The position numbers were made by a program, and so were the translations under genes. A stretch of DNA of 64,000 nt, from NCBI GenBank assembly GCA_041694515.1, contig JASMSZ010000035.1, positions 1 to 64,000 of the forward strand, in the 5' to 3' direction. The stretch is from Halanaerobium sp041694515. Lineage in GTDB: Bacteria; Bacillota; Halanaerobiia; Halanaerobiales; Halanaerobiaceae. Positions 9,223 through 17,834 of the stretch are shown here, in pieces. Below the pieces are notes generated by a model. It was not told the origin of the DNA. It made no database searches and saw nothing but the letters and a program-made list of their open reading frames with translations. Within the stretch, counting starts at the first letter, position 1, and each line of letters begins with the position of its first letter.

Positions 9223-9253
9223 AGGCTCCTCTCATTATCTGAGGAGCCTTTTA
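9223..9253 (+). terminator. Rho-independent terminator after codY
   Basis: Perfect 9-bp stem AGGCTCCTC (9223-9231) / GAGGAGCCT (9241-9249), 9-base loop, then a short T run. Confidence 0.85.
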
Positions 9254-9287
9254 ACTACTATAGAAAAAATAATTATTAGAAAAAGGC

Positions 9288-9316
9288 TTGATTAAATTCT
9301 GAGTCTATGGTATACT
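9288..9316 (+). promoter_or_regulatory. Sigma-A promoter of rpsB, extended -10
   Basis: TTGATT (9288-9293), 17-bp spacer, TATACT (9311-9316) preceded by TGG (extended -10). It predicts a start near 9323 and a leader of about 110 bases before rpsB. Confidence 0.7.
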
Positions 9317-9322
9317 TTTTTG

Positions 9323-9431
9323 TGGCAAAATACACACGATAGTTGATCTAAATGCTGGTGCTGTATTTTATACAGTTGTGTTTAGAGTTGATGCTGTCGG
9401 AGGCTAAAACCAGAAAGGAGGTGCAGGAGTT
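9323..9431 (+). promoter_or_regulatory. Structured leader of rpsB, possible ribosomal protein autoregulatory element
   Basis: The predicted leader contains the hairpin CTGTAT-TTT-ATACAG (9361-9375) enclosed by TCTAAA (9347-9352) pairing with TTTAGA (9380-9385). AGTTGAT occurs on both sides of this structure. The ribosome binding site AAAGGAGGTG (9414-9423) is close to the ATG. Autogenous control by S2 is known in other bacteria; assigning it here is inference. Confidence 0.4.
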
Positions 9432-10172
9432 ATGTCAGTTGTAAATATGAAACAACTCCTCGAATCGGGTGTTCATTTTGGTCATCAGACTAAAAGATGG
9501 AACCCAAAGATGAAACAATATATTTTTACCGAAAGAAATGGAATTTATATTATTGACCTACAGCAGACAGTTAAGTTAATTGATAAAGCTTATAACTTTG
9601 TTAAGGATGAGGCTGCTCAGGGGAAAAATGTATTGTTTGTTGGAACTAAGCGTCAGGCACAGGAGACCGTTAAAAAAGAAGCTGAAAAATGCGGAATGCC
9701 TTATGTTAATCAGCGTTGGTTAGGTGGTATGTTGACAAATTATAATACTATCAAAAAACGTATTGATCGTTTAGAAGAAATCGAGCAAATGGAAGAAGAA
9801 GGAATTTTTGAAGTTCTTCCTAAAAAAGAGGTTATCGAGTTAAACAAAGAACATGATAAACTTGAGAGATTCCTTGGTGGAATTAGAGATATGAATGGTT
9901 TACCAGATGTAATCTTTATTACAGATGCCAGAAAAGAAGATATCGCAGTTTCTGAAGCTAGAAAACTGGATATCCCAATTGTATCAATTTTAGATACAAA
10001 CTGTGATCCAGATCTGATAGATTATGTCATTCCTGGTAATGATGATGCTATTAGAGCTGTCAAATTGATTACCAGTGTTATTTCTGACGCAGTACTTGCT
10101 GGAAAGCAGGGTAGACAGGAAGCTGAAGCCAAACCAGAAGAAGCTGAAGTTGAAGAAAATACTGCTGAATAA
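9432..10172 (+). CDS. rpsB: 30S ribosomal protein S2
   Basis: Small-subunit protein, 246 residues. Clear S2 signatures: MKQLLESGVHFGHQTKRWNP at the N-terminus, then NVLFVGTKRQAQETVKKEA, NQRWLGGMLTNYNTIKKRI, and PDVIFITDARKEDIAVSEA. The tail after residue 225 is acidic (repeated EAE), as is common in S2. ATG with AAAGGAGGTG upstream. It has its own promoter and leader and ends in a strong terminator before tsf, so S2 and EF-Ts are only partly co-expressed. Confidence 0.98.
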   Translation: MSVVNMKQLLESGVHFGHQTKRWNPKMKQYIFTERNGIYIIDLQQTVKLIDKAYNFVKDEAAQGKNVLFVGTKRQAQETVKKEAEKCGMPYVNQRWLGGMLTNYNTIKKRIDRLEEIEQMEEEGIFEVLPKKEVIELNKEHDKLERFLGGIRDMNGLPDVIFITDARKEDIAVSEARKLDIPIVSILDTNCDPDLIDYVIPGNDDAIRAVKLITSVISDAVLAGKQGRQEAEAKPEEAEVEENTAE

Positions 10173-10185
10173 TTAAGACTTAATA

Positions 10186-10227
10186 AAAAGCGCTGGTAAA
10201 GTTTTTATGCTTTGCAGCGCTTTTTTC
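10186..10227 (+). terminator. Rho-independent terminator between rpsB and tsf
   Basis: 10-bp perfect stem AAAAGCGCTG (10186-10195) / CAGCGCTTTT (10215-10224) with a 19-base loop, followed by T residues. Some readthrough into tsf is likely because no strong promoter is evident in 10228-10345. Confidence 0.85.
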
Positions 10228-10345
10228 TAGCATAATTTTAATTATATTTAACTCAAAATAGTAAATATCAATTAATAAATGTTATTAAAATACTAAGCAA
10301 AATGATTAATATTATTTCAAAAGTTATTATAGGAGGTTTTAATAA

Positions 10346-11245
10346 ATGGGCGTTACAATGAAAGACATAAAAGAGCTTCGTTCCCGTACCGGTGCAGGTG
10401 TTCTTGACTGCAAAAAAGCTCTAAATAAAGTCGACGGCGATATTGAAGCTGCTGTTGAGCACTTAAGAGAAAAAGGTATGGCAGCTGCTGCTAAAAAAGC
10501 AGGTAGAGTTGCTGCTGAGGGATTAGTAAGCTTAAATATAAGTGATGATCGCAAAAAAGGTGTTTTAGTTGAGGTTAACTCTGAGACTGATTTTGTTGCT
10601 AAAAATGATAACTTTCAGTCCCTTGTTTCTGATATTTCGGAGCATTTAATGCAGAGTGAAGCTGAAGATGTAGAAAGTGTCGAAAATGAAGCCTGGTTTA
10701 AAGATAAGAATGACACAGTTAGTGATGTTATTAAAGCAGCTATTGCTAACATCGGTGAAAATATCAATTTAAGAAGATTTAAAAGAGTCGAAACTGATGG
10801 CTATTTATTTGGATATATCCATATGGGTGGAAAAATTGGTGTTTTAGTTGAATTTGCTAATGAATTTGCTGAGGAGAAAGCTCAAGCTGCTAAAGATGTG
10901 GCAATGCATATTGCTGCAATCAATCCAGAATTTTTAGATCGTGACTCTGTAGATTCAGAATCTATAGAAAAAGAAAAGAAAATTTATAGGGAACAGATGT
11001 TAAATGAAGGTAAGCCTGAGCATATTCTTGATCAAATTGTAGAAGGTAAGATCAATAAATATTATACCCAGGTCTGTCTTTTAGAGCAGCCATTTGTTAG
11101 AGATGATGATAAAACTGTTGCTGAAGTATTGGAAGAAAATAATATGGAAGTTAAACAGTTTACACGTTTCGAAATTGGTGAAGGTATTGAAAAGAAAGAA
11201 GAGGACTTTGCTGCTGAAGTTGCTGCTGTGACAAAAAATCAATAA
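10346..11245 (+). CDS. tsf: Translation elongation factor Ts
   Basis: Guanine nucleotide exchange factor that recycles EF-Tu-GDP. 299 residues, typical length. The N-terminal UBA-like segment includes KELRSRTGAGVLDCKKALN, followed by GDIEAAVEHLREKG. The TDFVAKN motif that touches EF-Tu sits near residues 83-89 (VNSETDFVAKND), and a second core subdomain with the VCLLEQPFVRDD motif is near the C-terminus. AGGAGGT upstream of ATG. Follows rpsB, the standard order, and has its own terminator downstream. Confidence 0.97.
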   Translation: MGVTMKDIKELRSRTGAGVLDCKKALNKVDGDIEAAVEHLREKGMAAAAKKAGRVAAEGLVSLNISDDRKKGVLVEVNSETDFVAKNDNFQSLVSDISEHLMQSEAEDVESVENEAWFKDKNDTVSDVIKAAIANIGENINLRRFKRVETDGYLFGYIHMGGKIGVLVEFANEFAEEKAQAAKDVAMHIAAINPEFLDRDSVDSESIEKEKKIYREQMLNEGKPEHILDQIVEGKINKYYTQVCLLEQPFVRDDDKTVAEVLEENNMEVKQFTRFEIGEGIEKKEEDFAAEVAAVTKNQ

Positions 11246-11256
11246 TAATTAAAAAA

Positions 11257-11288
11257 GGAGAGCACTGGAGAGAGTGTTCTCTTTTTTT
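11257..11288 (+). terminator. Rho-independent terminator after tsf
   Basis: Stem GAGAGCACT pairs with AGTGTTCTC (one G-U pair) around a 6-base loop, followed by seven T residues. Confidence 0.85.
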
Positions 11289-11360
11289 AAGTAAATTTGC
11301 TTATAAAAAAGGAATTAGCTAAAAATTGAAGAATAATATTTAATGGAGGTTAATTATATA

Positions 11361-12080
11361 ATGACGGAAAAACCAGTTTATTCAAGAATACTACTTAAGA
11401 TTAGTGGGGAGGCACTGGCCGGTAATAACGGTTTTGGTATTGATCCCGAAATGATCAAAAAAATTGCGGCAGAAATTAGTGATGTTGTCAAAACTACAAA
11501 TGTTGAAATGGCAGTTGTAGTTGGTGGAGGTAATATTTTTAGAGGGATTGCTGGTAGTGCCAAAGGAATGGACCGCGGCACAGCTGATTATATGGGGATG
11601 CTGGCAACTGTAATTAATGCTCTGGCATTACAGGATGCAATTGAAAAATTTGATATCGAAACTCGTGTTCAATCCGCAATTGAGATGCGCCAGATTGCTG
11701 AGCCCTATATTCGCCGTCGTGCAATTAGACATCTGGAAAAAGGAAGAGTTGTGATCTTTGCTGCAGGTACGGGGAATCCATTTTTCTCAACGGACACTAC
11801 TGCTGCTCTAAGGGCTGCAGAAATATCTGCAGATGTAATTTTAATGGCCAAAAATGTTGATGGGATTTATGATTCTGATCCCAGTATTAATCAAGATGCT
11901 CAAAAACATGAGACTTTATCCTATATTGATTTATTAAATAATTCTCTTAGAGTAATGGACTTTACTGCTGTTTCTCTCTGTATGGACAACAAAATACCCT
12001 TAAAAGTTTTTGCTGTTAAAAAAGAAGGTAATATTAAACGGGTATTACTCGGCGAAAACATTGGAACTTCTGTTAGTTAA
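11361..12080 (+). CDS. pyrH: UMP kinase
   Basis: Phosphorylates UMP to UDP in pyrimidine nucleotide synthesis; a hexameric amino acid kinase fold enzyme, allosterically controlled by GTP and UTP in bacteria. ATG 11361 gives 239 residues and has GGAGGT 10 bp upstream; the in-frame ATG at 11343 precedes that site and is unlikely. Visible motifs: RILLKISGEALAG (phosphate binding), VVGGGNIFRG, DYMGMLATVINALAL, FAAGTGNPFFSTDTTAALRA and AKNVDGIYDSDP. It forms a tight group with frr (26-bp gap). Confidence 0.96.
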   Translation: MTEKPVYSRILLKISGEALAGNNGFGIDPEMIKKIAAEISDVVKTTNVEMAVVVGGGNIFRGIAGSAKGMDRGTADYMGMLATVINALALQDAIEKFDIETRVQSAIEMRQIAEPYIRRRAIRHLEKGRVVIFAAGTGNPFFSTDTTAALRAAEISADVILMAKNVDGIYDSDPSINQDAQKHETLSYIDLLNNSLRVMDFTAVSLCMDNKIPLKVFAVKKEGNIKRVLLGENIGTSVS

Positions 12081-12106
12081 TAATTAAATCTGAGGAGGAC
12101 AAATTT

Positions 12107-12664
12107 ATGTTTAGAGAAGTGATGAAAGAAACAGAAAAAAAGATGGAGAAGACACTTGAAAAAACCAAAAAAGATTTAAATACTATTAGAACTGGTAGAG
12201 CCAGACCTTCACTTGTGGAAAATATAAAGGCAAACAATTATGGAGCAGCCACTCCAATCCAGCAGATGGCTAAAGTTTTTGCGCCTGAAGCCAGACAGAT
12301 AGTAATCGAACCCTGGGATAAAAATAATATTGAAACTATTGAAAAAGCTATCATGCAGGAGAACCTGGGCCTTAACCCCAGTAATGATGGTAGTGTAATT
12401 AGAATTAATATTCCCCAGTTAACAGAGGAAAGAAGAAAAGAACTGGTTAAGATTCTGCATGAAAAAGCAGAAAAAGGTAGAATTGCAATTCGTGCAATTA
12501 GAAGAGAGTCTAACGAAGAACTTGAAATGTTAGAAGATGAGGGAGAAATCTCAGAGGATAATATGCACCGGGGATTGGAAAATGTGCAGGAATTAACCGA
12601 TGAATATATCGGTAAACTTGATAATATCGTTGAGAAAAAAGAAGAAGAGATAATGGAAGTTTGA
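12107..12664 (+). CDS. frr: Ribosome recycling factor
   Basis: Splits post-termination ribosomes with EF-G. 185 residues, the exact family size. Domain I helical bundle with LNTIRTGRARPSLVENIKA, domain II (about 30-105) with ATPIQQMAKVFAPEARQIVI and NDGSVIRINIPQLTEERRKE, then the long closing helices with RRESNEELEMLEDEGEIS. GAGGAGG precedes ATG. It follows pyrH and is nearly joined to the small gene at 12668. Confidence 0.97.
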   Translation: MFREVMKETEKKMEKTLEKTKKDLNTIRTGRARPSLVENIKANNYGAATPIQQMAKVFAPEARQIVIEPWDKNNIETIEKAIMQENLGLNPSNDGSVIRINIPQLTEERRKELVKILHEKAEKGRIAIRAIRRESNEELEMLEDEGEISEDNMHRGLENVQELTDEYIGKLDNIVEKKEEEIMEV

Positions 12665-12667
12665 GCA

Positions 12668-12874
12668 ATGAAATTTTCTGAACTTTTAGCTTCTCCACTG
12701 GATAAAGCAGTAGAATTTATGGAAGCACAGCAGTTTAATTACAGATTAAAAGAAATAAAACCTCCATTTCAAAATAAAGATAATCTTAAAAATAAAGGGA
12801 TCAAACGAGTATTAAAAATAAAAAAAGAAAAAAGTTTTTACCTAATAACCTGGTCTTTTCAATATAACAGCTAA
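12668..12874 (+). CDS. Small conserved-type protein between frr and uppS, PASTA-like fold suspected
   Basis: 68 residues, ATG three bases after the frr stop. No assigned function. The first half (SPLDKAVEFMEAQQFNYRLK, then a Pro-Pro pair) resembles the helix-strand pattern of PASTA-like repeats. The second half is lysine-rich and ends in a hydrophobic strand (KSFYLITWSFQY). I recall small proteins of similar layout between frr and uppS in other Clostridia, so it is probably a real co-transcribed gene; that memory is not verified here. No separate strong ribosome binding site, so translation may be coupled to frr. Confidence 0.6.
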   Translation: MKFSELLASPLDKAVEFMEAQQFNYRLKEIKPPFQNKDNLKNKGIKRVLKIKKEKSFYLITWSFQYNS

Positions 12875-12878
12875 TTTA

Positions 12879-12899
12879 TACCCCCTTTTTTAGGGGGTA
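12879..12899 (+). terminator. C5/G5 hairpin between the small ORF and uppS
   Basis: 8-bp perfect stem TACCCCCT (12879-12886) / AGGGGGTA (12892-12899) with an all-T loop. No T run follows, and the uppS ribosome binding region starts just downstream. It may attenuate, or protect the mRNA, rather than end transcription. Confidence 0.5.
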
Positions 12900-12925
12900 A
12901 TTAATTAATTGGAAGGGATGATTTA

Positions 12926-13645
12926 ATGAATACTCCCAAAAACATTGCAATAATTATGGATGGAAATGGTCGCTGGGCAAAAAAAAGAAATAAAAACCGA
13001 AGTTCCGGCCATAAGGAGGGTGTTAAAACTCTTAAAAAAATAGTAAAAGCTGCAGTAAACTTAAAAGTTGAGTCATTAACTGTGTATGCTTTTTCAACTG
13101 AAAATTGGAAAAGACCAAAAGCAGAGGTTGATTTTCTTTTAACTTTAATGAAACGAACAATGCGTAATGAAGTAGAAGAGCTTTTAGAAAATGGAGTTCG
13201 AGTTCAGTTTCTTGGTAGAAAAAATAATCTTTCTAATAGTTTAATTAACGAGATTAAATATATCGAGAACAGATCTGCTGAAAATAGTAATTTAACTTTA
13301 AATATTGCTTTTAATTATGGTGGTAGAGCAGAAATTACTGATGCAGCCAAAAAAATAGCTGAAGATTATAAAAATGGAAAAATTGAATTAAATAATTTTG
13401 AAGAAAAAGATTTTGCCTCTTATTTATACAGAAAAGAACTGCAGAATATAGAATTATTGATTAGAACTGGTGGAGATTTGAGATTAAGTAATTTTTTGCT
13501 CTGGCAGTCAGCTTATGCAGAATTATATTTTACAGATAAGTTCTGGCCGGATTTTTCTGAATCAGATTTAAAACAGGCTGTTGAAGAATTTAAAAGTAGA
13601 GAAAGAAGATTCGGCGGCTTAAGTGATAGTGGTTATCATGCTTAA
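12926..13645 (+). CDS. uppS: Isoprenyl transferase (undecaprenyl diphosphate synthase)
   Basis: Cis-prenyltransferase that adds isopentenyl diphosphate units to make the C55 carrier lipid for cell wall and outer polysaccharides. 239 residues. Catalytic aspartate in IAIIMDGNGRWA (near residue 13), the SxGHKEG-type motif (RSSGHKEGVKTL), LTVYAFSTENWKRP, LNIAFNYGGRAEI, and the C-terminal LLIRTGGDLRLSNFLLWQ and SRERRFGG motifs. The usual TSGE of the last motif is TGGD here, a mild variant. Overlaps cdsA by 8 bp. Confidence 0.96.
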   Translation: MNTPKNIAIIMDGNGRWAKKRNKNRSSGHKEGVKTLKKIVKAAVNLKVESLTVYAFSTENWKRPKAEVDFLLTLMKRTMRNEVEELLENGVRVQFLGRKNNLSNSLINEIKYIENRSAENSNLTLNIAFNYGGRAEITDAAKKIAEDYKNGKIELNNFEEKDFASYLYRKELQNIELLIRTGGDLRLSNFLLWQSAYAELYFTDKFWPDFSESDLKQAVEEFKSRERRFGGLSDSGYHA

Positions 13646-14447
13646 AAAAAGAATTATTAGTGCAATTATAGGTATTTTATTATTAATATTTTTAGTTTTT
13701 GCAGGTTCACTGCCCTTTTTTATTACCGTCAGCATAATCACTGTGCTTGCAGTTAGGGAATACAGCCGAATGCTTGAAATTCAATCCAAATTGTTAAGAA
13801 GTATACTTGCAGCAGCTGCTGTATTAATTGTTTTTAATGTTTATCTTATTTCCAATAATTTTAATTATTTGCCTTCTGGAATTATATTTTTTATTATTAC
13901 TTTTGCACTTTATCTTTATAATTTATATAATTATCAGGAAGTGAAATTCATTCAAAATTTAAGCCATCAATTGTTTTCAGTTATCTATATTGGAGGCGGT
14001 CTATCTTTTGCTGTTTTTTTAAGAGATATTAATCAAGGTATATTTGTAAATACCAGTGCTTTATGGTTGGTTTTAATTGCCACCTGGCTGACCGATTCCG
14101 GGGCTTATTTTGTTGGTAAAAAATTTGGTAAAAAAGCAATGGCTCCGGTGATTAGTCCGAATAAAACTATTGCCGGTGCAGTTGGTGGTATTCTCACAAC
14201 AGCAATCTTTATAATATTTGCTTCAATTTTTTTAGAAATTTTTAATATTTATTATTTTATTTTTGCTTTACTATTTCCAGTTGTGGCAATTATGGGAGAT
14301 TTATTTGAATCCTGTATTAAAAGAAGTTTTAAGGTGAAGGACACAGGAACTATTATACCAGGTCATGGTGGGATACTTGACCGCTTTGACAGTTTCATTT
14401 TTACAGCACCATTTACCTATTATTTTATAATTTTATTACTGGGGTGA
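13638..14447 (+). CDS. cdsA: Phosphatidate cytidylyltransferase
   Basis: Integral membrane enzyme that makes CDP-diacylglycerol from phosphatidic acid and CTP, the entry to phospholipid synthesis. ATG 13638 (MLKKRIISAIIG, 269 residues) fits the family; an upstream GTG at 13623 would add five residues. About eight hydrophobic helices. The CdsA signature is complete near the C-terminus: SCIKRSFKVKDTGTIIPGHG followed by GILDRFDS. Start lies inside the last codons of uppS, so the two are coupled. Confidence 0.95.
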   Translation: MLKKRIISAIIGILLLIFLVFAGSLPFFITVSIITVLAVREYSRMLEIQSKLLRSILAAAAVLIVFNVYLISNNFNYLPSGIIFFIITFALYLYNLYNYQEVKFIQNLSHQLFSVIYIGGGLSFAVFLRDINQGIFVNTSALWLVLIATWLTDSGAYFVGKKFGKKAMAPVISPNKTIAGAVGGILTTAIFIIFASIFLEIFNIYYFIFALLFPVVAIMGDLFESCIKRSFKVKDTGTIIPGHGGILDRFDSFIFTAPFTYYFIILLLG

Positions 14448-14452
14448 ATTAG

Positions 14453-15514
14453 ATGACAATTAGCAAATGGTATATCAAATATTTTTTAATGTTCTTATTC
14501 TTATTATTGAGTTTGGTTATTTTAGAACATGTATTCATATATTTCACTCCTTTCATTATTGCAGCTGTAATAGCAAGTTTAATCAATCCAATTGTAGATT
14601 ATATAGATCAAAAAGTTCCTATTCACCGCGGCTTTACAGTGATTGGTGTACTGATCTTAGTAATAGTAATTCTGGTAACAATTATTATTATTGGTGGTGC
14701 CCAGGGATATTTAGAATTAAACAAGCTGCTTAAAAATTTACCTGATTATCGTTCCATAGACTCCCAGATTCAATGGTTTTCAGAACAAAACCAGCAGTTT
14801 GAGACATTTATGGAAAACTGGGAAATATCTGATGCTGTTCGCGATGCGATTAACAGTAATTTACAGTTATTATATAATGGTGTCAGGGATACTTTAATTT
14901 CTGTTATTAATTCTGTATTAGAATTTTTGACCAGACTGCCAAGTTTATTTATGGTACTTTTTATTGCTTTTATCGCTGCTTTTTTTATCAGCAGAGATCG
15001 AGATCATATTAAAGAATTTCTAATCAATCTTTTTCCGGAAGAGGTGCAGCCTAAAATTGCAAATGTTTTTACTCAGTTAAACCGTTCGGCAGTTGGATAT
15101 ATTAGGGCTATGTTGATCTTGATTTCCATCACCGGTGTGGTTGCCGGCGTAGGTGTTAGATTAATAGGTAATCAATATGCTTTAATTATAGGAGTAGCAG
15201 CAGCAGTACTGGATTTAATTCCAATTATTGGACCAGCTTTATTATTTTATCCCTGGATTGTGATGTCAATTATATTTAGTAACTTTTCTCAGGCTTTTGC
15301 TATATTTATTTTACATCTTTTTCTAGCTGTTGTACGCTCAGCTTCGGAAGGTAAAATTATGGGGAAAAGCCTCGGCTTACATCCACTGGCAACAATGATT
15401 GCTCTTTTCTCGGGATATAGAATTTTAGGAGCCATAGGTTTTGTTGTCGGTCCAACTTTTTTAGTTATAATTAAGGCAATTGTTGACTCTGATTTAATAG
15501 ATATTAAAAATTAA
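14453..15514 (+). CDS. AI-2E/PerM family transporter, YtvI-like membrane protein
   Basis: 353 residues, about seven to eight membrane helices, with a central soluble segment (about 95-160) typical of the AI-2E transporter (UPF0118) family. Conserved-type features: FTPFIIAAVIASLINPIVD near the N-terminus and DLIPIIGPALLFYPWIV, EGKIMGKSLGLHPLATMIAL near the C-terminus. In spore formers the closest named relative is YtvI, a sporulation membrane protein; the substrate is unknown. It sits between cdsA and dxr, six bp after cdsA, an insertion into the usual uppS-cdsA-dxr order. Confidence 0.8.
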   Translation: MTISKWYIKYFLMFLFLLLSLVILEHVFIYFTPFIIAAVIASLINPIVDYIDQKVPIHRGFTVIGVLILVIVILVTIIIIGGAQGYLELNKLLKNLPDYRSIDSQIQWFSEQNQQFETFMENWEISDAVRDAINSNLQLLYNGVRDTLISVINSVLEFLTRLPSLFMVLFIAFIAAFFISRDRDHIKEFLINLFPEEVQPKIANVFTQLNRSAVGYIRAMLILISITGVVAGVGVRLIGNQYALIIGVAAAVLDLIPIIGPALLFYPWIVMSIIFSNFSQAFAIFILHLFLAVVRSASEGKIMGKSLGLHPLATMIALFSGYRILGAIGFVVGPTFLVIIKAIVDSDLIDIKN

Positions 15515-15543
15515 TTTAAATAGAAGTTTTTGAGGTGAAATTT

Positions 15544-16692
15544 ATGAAACAAATTACAATTCTGGGTTCTACAGGTTCAATTGGAACCCAGACTTTAGAA
15601 GTAGTAGATAATTTAAAAAACTGGAAGGTTAAGGCTTTAACTGCCTATCAGAATATTGATCTTCTTTTTGAACAGGTCAAAAAATATCAACCTGAATTTG
15701 TAGTGGTTGTAAAGCAGGAAGCGGCCGCTAGGCTAAAGTCTAAATTGAAAAATCAGAAAACAGAAGTATTAGCTGGTAAAAATAATTTAAAGACTGCTGC
15801 TGCAGAGGACGTTGATCTTTTATTAAATGCAGTAGTTGGTTTCGCCGGACTTGAGCCTTCAGTGGCAGCTGCGGAAGCTGGAAATGATATTGCACTGGCA
15901 AATAAGGAAAGTTTAGTCAGTGGGGGACCTATTTTAACCCAATTAGTTAAAGAAAAAGGGATTAAGCTGCTGCCTGTAGATAGTGAACACAATGCAATTT
16001 TTCAACTTCTAAAGGGGCATGAGCAGGAATTAGATGAGATTATTTTAACTGCCTCTGGTGGGCCTTTCTTTTCTTATTCCAGAGAAGAATTAACTCAGGT
16101 GTCTGTAGAAGATGCACTTAATCATCCCAACTGGGAAATGGGTAGTAAAATAACGATTGATTCAGCTTCCCTGATGAATAAAGGATTGGAAGTTATTGAG
16201 GCCCACTGGTTATTTGATTGTCCTTATGATAAAATTAAGGTTCTGGTTCATCCACAAAGTATTGTGCATTCTATGATTAGATTAGTTGATGGTACAGTAC
16301 TGGCTGAGATGGGACCTGCTGATATGAAAATACCAATTCAATATTGTTTAACTTATCCGGAAAGAAATAAAACTGCGGGTAACAATTTAAAACTTGACAA
16401 AATTAAAGCTCTAGAATTTTTTCAGGCAGATACTGATAAATTTCCTAATTTAAAATATGCCTATACGGCCGGTAAAGCAGGAGGAACTTTTCCTGCAGTT
16501 TTAAATGCTGCTAATGAAGCAGCAGTTTACAGTTTTTTAAGGGGAGAAATCCCATTTTTAGCTATGAGTCGAGTTGTTGCTTCAGTTCTGGATCGGCATC
16601 AAAATATTTCAGATCCGGATTTAGAAGCTATCTTAAACTCTGATCAGGAGGCTCGTCGATTAGCTGTGGAGGTTATTAAAAAATGGTTTTAA
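15544..16692 (+). CDS. dxr: 1-deoxy-D-xylulose 5-phosphate reductoisomerase
   Basis: Second step of the MEP isoprenoid pathway, making 2-C-methyl-D-erythritol 4-phosphate with NADPH. ATG 15544 (MKQITILGSTGSIGTQTLEV, 382 residues) has GAGGTG 7 bp upstream; a GTG at 15535 is part of that site. Rossmann motif GSTGSIG, ANKESLVSGG, the metal-site motif VDSEHNAIFQ, ASGGPF, and DSASLMNKGLEVIEAHWLF. Supplies precursors used by UppS in the same cluster. Overlaps rseP by 10 bp. Confidence 0.97.
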   Translation: MKQITILGSTGSIGTQTLEVVDNLKNWKVKALTAYQNIDLLFEQVKKYQPEFVVVVKQEAAARLKSKLKNQKTEVLAGKNNLKTAAAEDVDLLLNAVVGFAGLEPSVAAAEAGNDIALANKESLVSGGPILTQLVKEKGIKLLPVDSEHNAIFQLLKGHEQELDEIILTASGGPFFSYSREELTQVSVEDALNHPNWEMGSKITIDSASLMNKGLEVIEAHWLFDCPYDKIKVLVHPQSIVHSMIRLVDGTVLAEMGPADMKIPIQYCLTYPERNKTAGNNLKLDKIKALEFFQADTDKFPNLKYAYTAGKAGGTFPAVLNAANEAAVYSFLRGEIPFLAMSRVVASVLDRHQNISDPDLEAILNSDQEARRLAVEVIKKWF

Positions 16693-17756
16693 CTATTGTT
16701 TCATTTATAATTGTATTAGGTATTTTAGTTTTTATACATGAATTTGGACATTACATTACAGCTAAAAAGTCCGATATAATGGTATCCGAATTTGCTTTAG
16801 GTTTTGGTCCAAAATTGTTATCTAAAAAAGCTGGAGAAACAGTATATTCTATTAGAGCAATTCCACTTGGTGGATTTTGCAATATGGTGGGAGAATTTCC
16901 TGCTGATGAGTCAATGCCCGAAGAAGAAAGGGAAATTTATGACCGAGCAAAAGAAAAAGGACGTTTATTTACTCAGAAATCAGCTTTTAATCGTCTTGCG
17001 GTAATCTTAATGGGGCCAATTATGAATTTTTTACTTGCTGCCTTAATTTTTATTTTAGCTTTTGCCATCTTTGGTGTGCCAACTTCTACAACAGAAGAAG
17101 CCGTTCTGGGAGAAGTAATACCAGAACAGCCAGCTGCAGAAGCTGGTTTAAGAGCCAATGATCGTATTCTGGCAATAAATGGTCAGGAAATTAACAGCTG
17201 GAAAGAAATGTCCCAATTAATCAGAGCCAATGCCAATCAGGAAATAACTATTCGTTATCAGCGGAATAAAAAAGTAAATACGATTAGTTTAACACCTGCT
17301 CTAAGTGAAGAAAGTGGGCGGGGTGTAATTGGTATATATCCACAACTTATTAGAGATAATGTATCCCTTACTAGCTCAATAACCATGGGATTACAGCAGA
17401 CTTATCAGGTTTTTAAAATGACAATTATGGGATTTGTACAGATGTTTAGAGACAGTTCTACCGAAGATATTGGTGGTCCGATTATGATTGCTTCGATTAT
17501 CGGTCAGGCTGCAAGAACAGGAATCTTAAATGTTTTAAACTGGACAGCTATTATTAGTATTAATTTAGGAATTATTAATTTATTACCTTTTCCAGCTTTA
17601 GATGGAGGAAGACTACTATTTATTTTTATAGAAATAATTAGAGGTAAGGCTGTAGATCCACGTAAAGAAAGTTATGTCCATCTGGTTGGTTTTGCAATTT
17701 TAATGATTCTAATGATTTATATCATTTATAATGATCTGATGCGTACTTTCTTTTGA
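16683..17756 (+). CDS. rseP: Site-2 zinc metalloprotease RseP/RasP
   Basis: Intramembrane protease that cleaves anti-sigma factors and leftover signal peptides. 357 residues. Zinc motif HEFGH in the first membrane helix (FIHEFGHYITAKK), GFGPKL and IPLGGFCNM nearby, a PDZ domain (about 125-205; LGEVIPEQPAAEAGLRANDR), and the C-terminal metal ligand motif LLPFPALDGGRLLF. Four membrane segments. Overlaps dxr, the normal neighbour in Firmicutes. Confidence 0.96.
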   Translation: MVLTIVSFIIVLGILVFIHEFGHYITAKKSDIMVSEFALGFGPKLLSKKAGETVYSIRAIPLGGFCNMVGEFPADESMPEEEREIYDRAKEKGRLFTQKSAFNRLAVILMGPIMNFLLAALIFILAFAIFGVPTSTTEEAVLGEVIPEQPAAEAGLRANDRILAINGQEINSWKEMSQLIRANANQEITIRYQRNKKVNTISLTPALSEESGRGVIGIYPQLIRDNVSLTSSITMGLQQTYQVFKMTIMGFVQMFRDSSTEDIGGPIMIASIIGQAARTGILNVLNWTAIISINLGIINLLPFPALDGGRLLFIFIEIIRGKAVDPRKESYVHLVGFAILMILMIYIIYNDLMRTFF

Positions 17757-17834
17757 TAATAAAGTAACTTAACAAATTAGCTTAATCTAAATTAAGTTTT
17801 TATGTTGATTAGTGATAATTTACAGAGGTGAATT

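Noticed and set aside
10339..10554. Minus-strand open frame opposite tsf
   Set aside because: Shadow of tsf; Ser/Pro-rich reading of an alternating coding pattern, no start signals.
17781..17801. CTTAAT/ATTAAG hairpin with T run between rseP and ispG
   Set aside because: Only six A-T-rich base pairs; too weak to call a terminator with confidence.
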